A DNA stretch of 64,000 nucleotides from Erythrobacter sp. (GCF_024305245.1 NZ_JAMWYX010000003.1:248001-312000); one strand, 5' to 3'; numbered from the stretch's first letter, positions 45,006 to 54,172 are shown. Notes: generated from the letters alone by a model not told the origin. Translations and numbers: made by a program.

Positions 45006-45048
45006 GGCCTGATCTCCTTGTTTCTGATGGTTCGGGGTTGCTGACGGG

Positions 45049-45513
45049 TCAGGCAGTGCCGGTCTGCGGCTCAAGCGGCGCTGCCGGTTCACGCAGCAAG
45101 CGATCCCGGAACCCCTTGGGGTCAGGGATAAGCTCACTGATGCGGCGCTGATCGAGCTTCGTCAGGAAATCCTCCACCGCCTCGCTCAAAAGCGGTTTGA
45201 GACCGCACATCCCGTTGATTGCGCAGCCAGACCCCGCGGCAAAGCAGGACACGAAAGCGTCCAGGTTCTCGAACCGGCGCACCACTTCGCCCACGGTAAT
45301 GGTGTCGGCAGGGCGCGCCAGCCGCATCCCGCCGCCGCGACCGCGAAAAGTCTCGATCAGCCCTTCCGCCTGCAGCCGTTGCACGACCTTGGCCAGGTGG
45401 TTGCGCGAAATCCGGAACCGCTGCGCAATCTCATCGACTGACAAGTGCCGGTCAGTGGCCGCAAGGGTCATCAGCACACGCAGGGCGTAATCGGTGTGAA
45501 GGCTAAGCTGCAT
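45049..45513 (-). CDS. nsrR: Rrf2-family nitric-oxide sensor (NsrR-like)
   Basis: The 154-aa protein has an Rrf2 winged helix (QLSLHTDYALRVLMTLAATD, VDEIAQRFRISRNHLAKVVQRL, GRGGGMRLARPADTITVGEVV). Three cysteines at about 90, 97 and 103 (VSCFAAGSGCAINGMCGLK) ligate the Fe-S cluster, as in NsrR. It is divergent from the haemoglobin gene and probably represses it until NO reacts with the cluster. Confidence 0.92.
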   Translation of the reverse strand: MQLSLHTDYALRVLMTLAATDRHLSVDEIAQRFRISRNHLAKVVQRLQAEGLIETFRGRGGGMRLARPADTITVGEVVRRFENLDAFVSCFAAGSGCAINGMCGLKPLLSEAVEDFLTKLDQRRISELIPDPKGFRDRLLREPAAPLEPQTGTA

Positions 45514-45515
45514 GA

Positions 45516-45534
45516 AATATGCATATCAGATATT
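45516..45534. promoter_or_regulatory. candidate NsrR operator
   Basis: AATAT and ATATT form an inverted repeat around GCATATCAG, and contain a perfect 10-base palindrome, ATATGCATAT (45517-45526). It lies directly upstream of nsrR in the 79-base divergent gap to the haemoglobin gene. AT-rich inverted repeats are typical of Rrf2-family targets. The assignment is inference. Confidence 0.45.
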
Positions 45535-45592
45535 GCTTTTAAGAGCAACGTGGCTTAATGGGTAACTGATATACCTATTAAGAGGAATTCAC

Positions 45593-46093
45593 ATGTTGAA
45601 TACCGCCTCCACTCCGGCCCAGCCCCAGTCTGATGTACGCGATTTTGCGTTGCAAAAGCGGGCGGAAAAGCGGGCGGCGGCTGAAGCGATTGGCGTCGAT
45701 GCCGATTTCATCGATGCCATGGTCGAGACCTTTTACGCCGCGATCCGTGCCGATGATCTGCTGGCTGAGATTTTTGCCAGCCGCGTCCACGATTGGCCCG
45801 CACATCTCACCCGGATGAAAGCGTTCTGGCGTTCCGTGCTGCACAATAGCGGCGAGTTTTCGGGCAATCCGATGCTCAAGCATCTGGCTATTCCGGGGCT
45901 GGAACTTGGCCACTTCGTGCGCTGGCTCGACCTGTTCTACGCGACCTTGCGGCAGCTCGAACCCCATCCCGAAGCGACCGGACTCGTCGCGGGTCGGGCA
46001 CGGATGATCGCCGACAGCCTGTTCACCGCCATCGAAATGCGCCGTTCCGGATTGGCCGGGGGGCGCGCAGGAAGGGAATTGCCTCATGCTTGA
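45593..46093 (+). CDS. group III truncated haemoglobin
   Basis: The 166-aa protein has the truncated-globin core: IGVDADFIDAMVETFYAAIRADDLLAEIF, the helix TRMKAFWRSVLHNSGEFSGNPMLKHL, then HFVRWLDLFYATL with the proximal His. This is the group III (HbP) type. An N-terminal extension of about 30 residues and a C-terminal Arg/Gly tail make it longer than the usual 130. Next to nsrR, it probably detoxifies NO. The ribosome site is AAGAGGAA. Confidence 0.9.
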   Translation: MLNTASTPAQPQSDVRDFALQKRAEKRAAAEAIGVDADFIDAMVETFYAAIRADDLLAEIFASRVHDWPAHLTRMKAFWRSVLHNSGEFSGNPMLKHLAIPGLELGHFVRWLDLFYATLRQLEPHPEATGLVAGRARMIADSLFTAIEMRRSGLAGGRAGRELPHA

Positions 46094-46571
46094 AGCCCCG
46101 AACACACAAGCCTTTGCGGATCACGGCGTTCACATTCAGAAGGATGTGGTTACGGACACCCGTCCGGCGATCACCCCCGTCGTTAAGCACGAGGCGAATG
46201 ATAATCACCCGAGCTTCGAGCGGGTTGGAGAACGGCGGACCTTCGAACTGCCGCGCGTGATCTGGCTCGGCATGATCGCCTGCTATGCTGTCTTCCTGAC
46301 CGCTTTGCTGGCGAGCACGGGCGGCGGCCGAGCGGGCTTCGCGATTGCAGTCTCGGCAGTATATATCATCATGTTCTTCGGCACTGCGCGGGTGATCGCC
46401 CGACAAGGCCCGCCGCAAAGCGCAAGCCATCTCGTACGGCATGGCGCCACCCTGCAAACTGCCTTCGGCCCGATGTCGCGCGGTGCAGTCTTCGGCCAGA
46501 TTCTGATCGTGCCGGTGGCGGTGGCCGTGTTCGGGCTCGCGATTGCGGGAATTATCGCCGTCGTGATGTAA
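46086..46571 (+). CDS. hypothetical membrane protein after truncated haemoglobin
   Basis: The 161-aa protein overlaps the haemoglobin stop by 8 bases. A soluble N-terminus of 60 residues is followed by two hydrophobic segments (IWLGMIACYAVFLTALLAS, GFAIAVSAVYIIMFFGTARVI) and a third near the end (GQILIVPVAVAVFGLAIAGIIAVVM). I do not recognise it. The overlap and strand indicate it is co-expressed with the NO-responsive haemoglobin. Confidence 0.75.
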   Translation: MLEAPNTQAFADHGVHIQKDVVTDTRPAITPVVKHEANDNHPSFERVGERRTFELPRVIWLGMIACYAVFLTALLASTGGGRAGFAIAVSAVYIIMFFGTARVIARQGPPQSASHLVRHGATLQTAFGPMSRGAVFGQILIVPVAVAVFGLAIAGIIAVVM

Positions 46572-47061
46572 CTCACACGCAGGAGGAGAAATGCGATGAT
46601 GGGTTGCGAATGCTGCGAACTCGGGCCCCCAGGACCGCTCGATTGTCGAGGCTGCGCACCGCGGCATCCGGAAAGTTGGGTCTTACGGATCAAAGTTCCC
46701 AAGGGGGCCCACTTGTTGGGTGGTTTGCAGGGATGCGAAAAGAACCGAGAAGGGAACGTGGCGCCAGACGCCGAGCGCCTGCTTTGCGGGCGAAGTGGAT
46801 TGAAGCTGTTCCGCTCGGGATCAGTCAGGGACTGAGCGGTTGGCTCATTGCCGCAGGGCATTTCCTGACCGTTCGTGTGGCGCGGAAAATGGGGCCAGAT
46901 AACTCACCTAACTACTATCGGCCTCCTCATCGCGGCTCTTTGGAAGTTCGTCCCGGCGATTGATGAAAGGCAGAAGCAACGGCAGGGATTCACCAGAGTT
47001 GTAAAAATCCTGCCGTTCAGAAAGCGACCCCATTCCAGACACCACGACCGCATGCTAAATC
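46572..47061. other. accessory gap with a possible Cys-rich micro-gene
   Basis: 490 bases with no firm gene. AGGAGG (46581-46586) sits 9 bases before an ATG at 46596 that opens a 79-aa frame starting MMGCECCELGPPGPLDCRGC, with a CxCC...CxxC pattern. After about residue 22 the frame looks non-coding, without clear codon bias. No repeats or integrase fragments were recognised. Confidence 0.4.
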
Positions 47062-47673
47062 ATGCCGATGGCGTTGATTTTCTATGCGGCGATTGATGAT
47101 CTGACGGACCTTTCGCGCCGTCTTTTCGAGGTGCCGGGGATCGAGATATTCGAAGAATATTCCCCACCAGACCAACCAAACCTCTTTTTCAAGACGCCCG
47201 ACGAGATTGCGCGATACCTTTCCAAAGGTGCTGGATCGTTTGCCGCTTGGCCGTCAGGCGTAGGCGGAACCTTGACGCGAAAGCACGTCGTCTTCAGCAG
47301 TGAGCATCAGGAGAACTCGGGAGGCACGGGAAGGACTGTCCTTGAGAGCCCCGCCATCATCAGAGTGGCCGCGATTACCGATGTTGAAGGATGCCTCAAT
47401 CCCTCTTCAATCTTTTGCTGGACCGAGAAGGGCGCTCGGCAGCGATCGATGTATGGCGAAGAAGCAATTGCGGGAGTCGATTGGTCGAAGCTGAAGTCCA
47501 TCGTGGCGAGCGTCGAACGGTGGATCAAGAAAAGTTCGCCAGCTCGGTTGCACTCTCATCCTGTCATGCCCGCCGCATGCTCAGAGCTGAATGAAGGCAA
47601 TGCAGTGCTTTGGAACTTCGGTGAGAAGGTCGGACCCGCTGCGTTGGAAACTATGTCGCCACAAGGCAGATAA
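47062..47673 (+). CDS. hypothetical protein of less GC-rich composition
   Basis: I do not recognise this 203-aa protein. It begins MPMALIFYAAIDDLTDLSRR, has acidic/aromatic stretches (FEVPGIEIFEEYSPPDQPN) and no signal peptide or membrane helix. The base composition is less GC-rich than neighbouring genes, suggesting recent acquisition. It stands alone between the NO locus and the iron-uptake genes. Confidence 0.65.
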   Translation: MPMALIFYAAIDDLTDLSRRLFEVPGIEIFEEYSPPDQPNLFFKTPDEIARYLSKGAGSFAAWPSGVGGTLTRKHVVFSSEHQENSGGTGRTVLESPAIIRVAAITDVEGCLNPSSIFCWTEKGARQRSMYGEEAIAGVDWSKLKSIVASVERWIKKSSPARLHSHPVMPAACSELNEGNAVLWNFGEKVGPAALETMSPQGR

Positions 47674-47838
47674 CCACCCACCTGCGGTCATTTGCAGTGC
47701 CCTTGCGCAGTTCCGAAACCTGCCGGGCAGCATAAATGGGCTTTCTGGACAGTTGCAAAAAATTTCCGAGCGACCCCGAAGCTGTCATTCGCATTCGGAA
47801 TGCCGTCGGGCAGCGCGGGCGGGCATGCCAGTAGGCGG

Positions 47839-49077
47839 CTAGGATAGTTGCCAGATCAACGCAGGTAGAAGGGCGAAGCCGACGGCTATCAGCCCGGCCG
47901 ATACCCAGCGCCAGCGCGGCTGGTCGCGCCAGACGCCGGCGAACGCTTGCGCAAGGCGGGCGTGGCCGCCGCGCTCTCGGACGATACGCAGCGAATAGAT
48001 TGCCGCGCCGGACAGGGACAGGCCGGTCAGGAGCAGGCCGAACAGAAACCAGGGAACCTTGGTCCAATATCCGCCGAAGTCGCCGAAATGCAGCGGGTCG
48101 GCCATCTCTCCGATGCGTTGGTGGACATTCATGTCGCGCCCGTCGGTGGTCAGCAGCACCTTGGCGCTCACCGGATCGACCCACACGGTATTGGCGCGTG
48201 GACGCACCAGCACCGCCTCATGGTCACCGTGCAATTGCAGCACGGGGCTTTCCTTGCCCGGCAGGAGCACCCGTCGCACTTCCAGTTCCGGATAGGCTGT
48301 CATCGCTGCCGCAAACGCCGTTTCTATCCCCTGCCAGCCCGGCTCGGTCGGCGCTTCGATCTTTACCCGCGGCGGGGGCGGGGCGGCGAGGCCGAGGCTC
48401 TCGACGAAATACCACATCCCGGTCAACGCCATCAGGGTAACGAACCACAGCGACCACACGCCCGCGAGGCGGTGGAAATCCCCCCACCACGTCCGCGCGT
48501 CGCGATTGCGCAGCGGTTTGGTAAAGCCGCGCCACCATTTCTTGTAGACCACCAGCGAGGTGACGAGGCTGACCAGCAGCAGGAAGCCGAGAAAGGCGAC
48601 GATCGGCACGCCGATCTTGGTTGGCAGGTTGAGGTGGCGGTGCATGTTGCGCAGGATGCGCTGCGCACCGGCCCACGGCCCCTCACCCTGGATTGTTCCG
48701 GTGGCGGGGTGGGCATGAAGGTAAAACAGGTCGCCCGCCGCGTCCTCCACGGTGACCTTCACGGCAAAGGCCGATGCAACCGGTGCCTCCATCGACCGGA
48801 CCACCCCCACGCCGGGATGCCGCGCCGCATTTTCCGCGATCGCTGCCCATTCGACCGGCCCTTGTACACTCGCCGGGGCAACCCTCAGGCTGGGTTGCAG
48901 CACCCAGTCGATCTCGTTGCTGACCACCGCGAGCGTGCCGGTGAACATGACGAAGGCCATGAACAGGCTGAGCTTAATGCCCACCCATTGATGCACCGTC
49001 CACCAGATGCGCGATGCCTTGCGCTTCTTCGCCGGATGCGCGTGCCCGGCGGCGTCAAGATCGCGCACCATGTCCAT
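47839..49077 (-). CDS. PepSY-domain membrane protein (PiuB/iron-uptake reductase family)
   Basis: The 412-aa protein has about four transmembrane helices (WVGIKLSLFMAFVMFTGTLAV, GVPIVAFLGFLLLVSLVTSLV, LWFVTLMALTGMWYF, FLFGLLLTGLSLSGAAIYSL), with PepSY-type periplasmic segments between them and His residues (HRHLN, DFHRLAG). Relatives are thought to reduce siderophore iron or haem in the periplasm. Its start overlaps the TonB receptor stop (ATGA), so the two are co-translated. Confidence 0.88.
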   Translation of the reverse strand: MDMVRDLDAAGHAHPAKKRKASRIWWTVHQWVGIKLSLFMAFVMFTGTLAVVSNEIDWVLQPSLRVAPASVQGPVEWAAIAENAARHPGVGVVRSMEAPVASAFAVKVTVEDAAGDLFYLHAHPATGTIQGEGPWAGAQRILRNMHRHLNLPTKIGVPIVAFLGFLLLVSLVTSLVVYKKWWRGFTKPLRNRDARTWWGDFHRLAGVWSLWFVTLMALTGMWYFVESLGLAAPPPPRVKIEAPTEPGWQGIETAFAAAMTAYPELEVRRVLLPGKESPVLQLHGDHEAVLVRPRANTVWVDPVSAKVLLTTDGRDMNVHQRIGEMADPLHFGDFGGYWTKVPWFLFGLLLTGLSLSGAAIYSLRIVRERGGHARLAQAFAGVWRDQPRWRWVSAGLIAVGFALLPALIWQLS

Positions 49078-51257
49078 CAGAAGGCGTAACCCACTTCAAG
49101 GAAGATCGAACGCGGCTCGCCCGGGAAATGGCCGGTGCGGTCGATGAAGCCCGACACCGCGTAGGTCTTGTCGAACAGGTTATCGACCCGCAGCATCGTG
49201 CGCACGGGTCCTACCTCGTAAATCAGCGAGGCATCGAAGATCATGAACGGTTGCACCCGCTGGTCGGAGAGGCTGACCTGTTCCGATACATAATCGCCCC
49301 CGAAAGCCGCGGCGAGGCCGAGATCGGGGATCTGATAGCGGGTCCAGAAGCCGAGCTGGTGTTCGGGCGCATTGGCGAAGCGGTCGCCGACGCGGTTGCC
49401 GATTCCTCCACCGCCATTGTCGCCCGTGATGGTGGTATCGTTATAGGCATAGGCCATTGTCAGCACCCAATCGGGCGTAATGTCTGCGGCGATGTCGAAT
49501 TCGATCCCCTTGGAGGTGACTTCCCCGAAGGCGACGAAATCATCGACCCCGTCATTGCCGACGTCGCCGCGCGGATCGACTTGCAGGATATTACGGCGGC
49601 GGATCTGATAGGCCGATAGCGAGGACTGGACGCGCCCGTCCATCAGCGCGGTCTTGATCCCGCCCTCGAACATATCGCCGGTGGTGGGGCTGAAGGGGCC
49701 GCCTGCACGCGGGTCCTGCGATCCGATACCCTGCGGTTCGAAGCTGGTCGAATACTGCGCGAAGGCGGAAACTTCGTCGGTGACGCGATAGACCGCGCCC
49801 ACGCGCCAGGTCACGTCCTCGTCGGCAAAGCTGTCTTCCTGCACGATACCGAAGGCGCCGCCGGTGATCGTGTCGCTGAAGCGATCGAAGCGCAGACCCC
49901 CGGTCAGGATCAGCCGGTCGATCGTCAGTTCGTCAAGCAGATAGACCCCCCAGCGATAACCCTCGGTCAGGCGGTTCTGGAAGGCGGGCAGGTTGTAGGT
50001 CGCCGGGTCGGAGACGCCGTAAACCGGATCGAGAAGGCTGAGCGGACCGGGAAGACCCGGCGTCGGCGCGGCGCGACCGCGGATCAGCCGGCTGTCGAAA
50101 TCGAGCGAGCCGTCGAAATAGTCGCCGCCGACCAGCATCCTGTTGCCGAGATCGCCAATATCCGTGGACCATACGAGATTGGTGCCGAACGACCAGTTTT
50201 CCTGTTCACGGCGCTGGCCGCGGAATTCCCGGACGGACGCATCGCGCACGCCGTCACCATCGGAATCGAACAGCCCGCGCGGCTCGTGATATTGCTGTTC
50301 CTCGACCGCATTGTTGTAGCGCAGAGTCGCATCGAAGGTGACGCCCGGCAGCGGCTCAGCCTCTACCCGGCCTTGCAGAACGTCAGAGCGCAGGTTCAGG
50401 AAATCGCCCGGCTCGTTGTGGTTCCAGCGGCGGCTGGCGAGGAAGTTGCCCTCATCGTCGGTGGGCACGCCGCGCAGCCGGTTGGCGTCGAGCTCCTGGT
50501 CGTAGCGGGTCGCCTGCAGGATCAGCTTGAACGGGCCGGGATCATAAGACACCCCGCCATCGGCGATAAAGGTGCGCGAGGCGGCATTGAAACGGAACAG
50601 GCCGCGATCCTCGTAGAACAGACCGCCGCGCGCCGCGAAATCGCCGCCGAGCGGTGCGTTGACCTCGGCCGAACCGCCGAACCGGTCGGCATTGCCGACG
50701 ATCCCGCGCACATCGGCGGAAAAACCGTTCAGCTGCGGCTTTTTGGTGACGTAGTTAAACAGCCCGCCCGGCGCGCCGGGGCCGTAGAGCATTCCGGCCG
50801 GTCCCTTCAGGAACTCGACCCGCTCAAGGTTGAACAACTGCGGTACCGAAAAGCCCGCATAGGGATCACCGCGCAAGCCGTCGAAGAAGATCTCCTCCTG
50901 CCGGAACCCGCGTGCGGTGACCCCGGCGTAACTGAAGAAGCTCACGCCTGAAATGTTGCGATAGATGTCCTGCGCATCGCGTGCGCCCTGATCCTGGATC
51001 AGGTCGCTGGTGATGACCGTGATGTTCTGGCTCGACAGCAGCGGCTCGGTTGGCAGCTTGCTCGCCGTCGTGGTCTCGACCCGGTAAAGCTTCTGCGCGC
51101 GTCCGGTGACGATGATGCTTTCAGCCCCGATCTCGCCTGAGTCCTCGGCGGCCTCCGAGGCATCGCCCGGCTGCGTGCCGGACTGTGCCAGCAAGGGCGC
51201 AGGGATGACGGCGGCTGAAAGCAGAAAAAGCCGGAAACCGGTGAAGCGGACGGACAT
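49077..51257 (-). CDS. TonB-dependent siderophore receptor
   Basis: The 726-aa protein has a signal peptide (LFLLSAAVIPAPLLAQ). A plug with IIVTGRAQKLYRVETTTASKL and ERVEFLKGPAGMLYGPGAPG (siderophore-receptor signature) precedes a large barrel that ends SIFLEVGYAF. It lacks the N-terminal STN signalling domain. It forms an operon with the PepSY protein and lies behind a Fur-like palindrome. A hydroxamate or similar siderophore is likely, but the ligand is not decided. Confidence 0.92.
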   Translation of the reverse strand: MSVRFTGFRLFLLSAAVIPAPLLAQSGTQPGDASEAAEDSGEIGAESIIVTGRAQKLYRVETTTASKLPTEPLLSSQNITVITSDLIQDQGARDAQDIYRNISGVSFFSYAGVTARGFRQEEIFFDGLRGDPYAGFSVPQLFNLERVEFLKGPAGMLYGPGAPGGLFNYVTKKPQLNGFSADVRGIVGNADRFGGSAEVNAPLGGDFAARGGLFYEDRGLFRFNAASRTFIADGGVSYDPGPFKLILQATRYDQELDANRLRGVPTDDEGNFLASRRWNHNEPGDFLNLRSDVLQGRVEAEPLPGVTFDATLRYNNAVEEQQYHEPRGLFDSDGDGVRDASVREFRGQRREQENWSFGTNLVWSTDIGDLGNRMLVGGDYFDGSLDFDSRLIRGRAAPTPGLPGPLSLLDPVYGVSDPATYNLPAFQNRLTEGYRWGVYLLDELTIDRLILTGGLRFDRFSDTITGGAFGIVQEDSFADEDVTWRVGAVYRVTDEVSAFAQYSTSFEPQGIGSQDPRAGGPFSPTTGDMFEGGIKTALMDGRVQSSLSAYQIRRRNILQVDPRGDVGNDGVDDFVAFGEVTSKGIEFDIAADITPDWVLTMAYAYNDTTITGDNGGGGIGNRVGDRFANAPEHQLGFWTRYQIPDLGLAAAFGGDYVSEQVSLSDQRVQPFMIFDASLIYEVGPVRTMLRVDNLFDKTYAVSGFIDRTGHFPGEPRSIFLEVGYAF

Positions 51258-51270
51258 GAAAACCCCTTGT

Positions 51271-51285
51271 TGAGAATCAATCTCA
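51271..51285. promoter_or_regulatory. Fur-box-like palindrome upstream of siderophore receptor
   Basis: TGAGAATCAATCTCA is an inverted repeat (TGAGA-ATCAA-TCTCA) 14 bases before the receptor start on the minus strand. It resembles the alphaproteobacterial Fur consensus. Iron-repressed expression of the receptor-PepSY pair is inferred. Confidence 0.6.
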
Positions 51286-51371
51286 GGGCTGCATAAGCAT
51301 GTCGCATCTGCAAATCAATCGCATTATCACTAACTGCCGAGTGGCCGTCATTCACACCGGCCGGGCGTGCC

Positions 51372-51959
51372 TTACTCAGCGACCAGATCTTCGGCCAGGG
51401 TCGTTTCACGTGCAGGAACGGCTTCATCCTCAGGTGTGGTGAGCACGCGCACCTCTACCCTGCGATTGGCGCGCCTGCCTTCTTCATTGGGGCTACCATC
51501 GGGCAGCGCGTTGGGCTCGACCGGGTTCTGCTCGCCGAATGCGACCATGGTGATGCGGGGGGCTGCGATGCCGTTGTCCACGAACCATTCGCGGACCAGT
51601 TCGCCCCGCTCGCGCGACACCTTCAGGTTGGCCGCATCGGTTCCCGCAGAGTCGGTGTGCGCGCCGATGTAAAGCTCTGCGCCTTCGGCAATTTGCAGGC
51701 TGGCCAGTATCTCTTCAAGCTTGCCAATTGCGGCGGCGGATAGTTTCGCAGAGGCTTCGTCGAACCGAACCGTCGTGTTCAGCGGGGGCAGTGGCAGGGG
51801 CGAGGGCACGGGTGCAACCATGTCGGGCCGCATGATCGACGTCGGTGCCGGCATCGGCGCGGGCGCGGGCGTTGGCGAGGCTGTCACGGCCGGATCCTGC
51901 GGCGCTTCATTGCACGCTGCCAGCATCATGAACGCAAGCAGGACAGGCAGCGTTTTCAT
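51372..51959 (-). other. OmpA-domain lipoprotein module, possible independent start
   Basis: From the ATG at 51959 the module is 195 aa with a normal lipobox (LAAC), a Pro/Ala linker and an OmpA C-terminal domain (HTDSAGT motif). GAAGGGG lies directly against the ATG and AAAAGG about 13 bases before it, so internal initiation is plausible but the ribosome site is not ideal. Expressed alone it would be an outer-membrane lipoprotein of the Pal type. Confidence 0.6.
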
Positions 51960-53783
51960 CCCCTTCGCCGCCGCCTTTTCGCGTTTCGAACCCGTGCGAT
52001 CCTTTGCAGGGGCGAAGCTGATCACAATGTCGCCCGGGCCGGGGTTGGGCCGTGCTGCATGGGTAAAGAACTGCATGCGGCCATCTCCTTTCAGCAGCAT
52101 CAACATGTTTGCGGATTGCGGGAGAACGTCCTTGGCATCGTCGAACTTGAAGTTCTCCGAAAGCTTGGTCTTGCGAAGCTCCCAGCCTTGTTCGAGCCGC
52201 TCGGTAATTTCGTCGACACCGTATCCCGATTGGAACAGCGCGCGCCCCCGCAGGGTTTCGGGCATCGCCTGACGATCATCGTCGTCGCCCGGTTCTCCGA
52301 GCTGGTAGACGGCGTCCCTCCCGATCTCGTAGGCGAATTCGCTGCAGACCAAGGTGTTGTAAGCTTCGTTCTCGGTGGCTGCGACCAAGGCCTGATAGGG
52401 TGACAGATCGAGGTTGTGTTCCGTCGCCTCGTTGAGGATTTCGCCGTGATAATAGGGCAGATCCTTGCGGCGCGCCCGGGTCAACCGCTGCCAGCTTGAA
52501 TCGACGATGATCACCGGCGTCTTCAATTCGCGCATGAGTTCGGCCAGCGCCACCGTCCAGGGTGTGCTTCCGACAAGAAGCAGGCCGGGACGGGTTTCGC
52601 CGGTCACCCCGAGAAGTTTCGCCGCGATGTCGATGGTGAAGCCGTGCGCCAGAACTGTCGCCACCACCACCGCGAAACTCAACCCGATCAGGACATTGCC
52701 GTCTTCATACCCGAGTTCGGTGAGGCGCAGGGCGAACAGGCCGCTGATGGCCACCAGCACGATCCCGCGCGGCGCGATCCACGCGACGAACAGACGTTCC
52801 TTCCAGGGGATCGAACTGCCCAGCAGCGTCAGCAGGACCGTGGCCGGACGGACGATGAACAGCAGTGCCAGCAGAAACAGACCAAACCGCCAGTTGAGAT
52901 AGGCCAGATCCGACCATTTCAGCGAGGCCGAAAGCAGGATGAAAATGCCCGACACCATCAGGATCGCGATCGTTTCCTTGAACGGGTGGATCGAACGCAT
53001 CGACTGCACATTCATGTTGGCAAGCGCGATGCCCATTACCGTCACTGCCACGAGGCCCGCTTCATGCTCGATCGCATTGGAGGCCACGAACAGCGCGATC
53101 ACCGTGACGAACAGGACCGGAACCTTCAGGTATTCGGGGACGTAGCCGCGCGGATATGACCAGGCGACAAAGCGGGCGGCGAGGTAGCCCAAGACCCCGG
53201 CCAGCGCAGCGGCCAGCAGCATCGGCGGGATAATTTCGATCCAGGTTGCGCCGGTCGCCGAAAGACGGAAATATTCGTAAGCGATCACCGCGCACAGGGC
53301 ACCGGTCGGGTCATTGACGATTGCTTCCCACTTGAGCAGCGATGCCGGACGGGGCTGCACTGTCGCCTGCCGAAGCAACGGCATCACCACCGTCGGGCCG
53401 GTCACCACCAGAATTCCGCCGAACAGCACCGCGACGGGCCACACCAGACCGGCAATCGCGTGAGCGGCCAAAGCCCCGAGCAGCCAGCCGATCGCAACGC
53501 CGATGGTGGCCAATCGCCAGACGGCATTGCTGGTGTGCCGCAACTCGGCGAAATTGAGGCTGAGTCCGCCTTCGAACAAAATCAGCGCCACACCGATTGC
53601 GACCATCGGTTCCAGCAATTCTCCAAATGCATGTTCGGGATCGAAGATGCCGAGGATGGGGCCAGCCAGAAACCCTGCGGCCAGCATCAGCACGATTGCC
53701 GGGCGGTTGCTGCGCCATGCCAGCCATTGAGCGCCGATGCCCAACACGCCCACAATTGCGATGACGATCGCCTGTTCCTGCAT
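51372..53783 (-). CDS. cation:proton antiporter fused in frame to an OmpA-type lipoprotein
   Basis: A single open frame of 803 codons. Residues 1-390 or so are a CPA1-type Na+/H+ antiporter with about 12 helices (IGVALILFEGGLSLNFAELR, GGILVVTGPTVVMPLLRQ). Residues 395-525 or so are a TrkA-N/RCK-like nucleotide-binding domain (LLLVGSTPWTVALAELMREL). A basic linker (DRTGSKREKAAAKG) is followed at residue 609 by MKTLPVLLAFMMLAAC, a complete lipoprotein signal, and an OmpA peptidoglycan-binding domain (TVRFDEASAKLSAAAIGKLE, IGAHTDSAGTDAANLKVS, RRANRRVEVRVL). No stop separates the parts. Either a real fusion or two genes with an internal start. Confidence 0.8.
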   Translation of the reverse strand: MQEQAIVIAIVGVLGIGAQWLAWRSNRPAIVLMLAAGFLAGPILGIFDPEHAFGELLEPMVAIGVALILFEGGLSLNFAELRHTSNAVWRLATIGVAIGWLLGALAAHAIAGLVWPVAVLFGGILVVTGPTVVMPLLRQATVQPRPASLLKWEAIVNDPTGALCAVIAYEYFRLSATGATWIEIIPPMLLAAALAGVLGYLAARFVAWSYPRGYVPEYLKVPVLFVTVIALFVASNAIEHEAGLVAVTVMGIALANMNVQSMRSIHPFKETIAILMVSGIFILLSASLKWSDLAYLNWRFGLFLLALLFIVRPATVLLTLLGSSIPWKERLFVAWIAPRGIVLVAISGLFALRLTELGYEDGNVLIGLSFAVVVATVLAHGFTIDIAAKLLGVTGETRPGLLLVGSTPWTVALAELMRELKTPVIIVDSSWQRLTRARRKDLPYYHGEILNEATEHNLDLSPYQALVAATENEAYNTLVCSEFAYEIGRDAVYQLGEPGDDDDRQAMPETLRGRALFQSGYGVDEITERLEQGWELRKTKLSENFKFDDAKDVLPQSANMLMLLKGDGRMQFFTHAARPNPGPGDIVISFAPAKDRTGSKREKAAAKGMKTLPVLLAFMMLAACNEAPQDPAVTASPTPAPAPMPAPTSIMRPDMVAPVPSPLPLPPLNTTVRFDEASAKLSAAAIGKLEEILASLQIAEGAELYIGAHTDSAGTDAANLKVSRERGELVREWFVDNGIAAPRITMVAFGEQNPVEPNALPDGSPNEEGRRANRRVEVRVLTTPEDEAVPARETTLAEDLVAE

Positions 53784-54172
53784 GTGTGTGCCAATGCTCC
53801 CTTGCGGCAATGATATGCCCGGCAACGGCGATCCGTTCCGGACAGGAACGGCCGCGCTTGCTTTTGATCAGTAACGCGCCTGCAAGGCAGATGTTGCCTG
53901 CGATGTGCTATCAGCGGCACGCTCCGCCCTGCAGATAGCACGGGAAAGCCGATCCGGCGAATTGACCGATGAATTAGTGCGTCGATGACGCGGATGCCCC
54001 CCTATCCGCCGAGCATTTTCAAGCCGGAGCACCCGGGCGGATTGCGACAGTTTTCCGGGACGGAAGCGCCGTGCACGAAATCTGCACAGGAATGATGCTC
54101 CATCAACACAGGTCTCGCGCGAGCGTGGACACGCCAGCCTGCCAAAACCCGTTGATCAAACGGAGAAACGGC
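53784..54172. other. intergenic region with a 7-base inverted repeat
   Basis: About 390 bases between the divergent antiporter and DUF4173 genes. CCGTTCC (53833-53839) pairs with GGAACGG (53845-53851), a possible operator for the antiporter. The DUF4173 ribosome site (CGGAGAAAC) is at 54161-54169. No gene or RNA was recognised. Confidence 0.45.
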
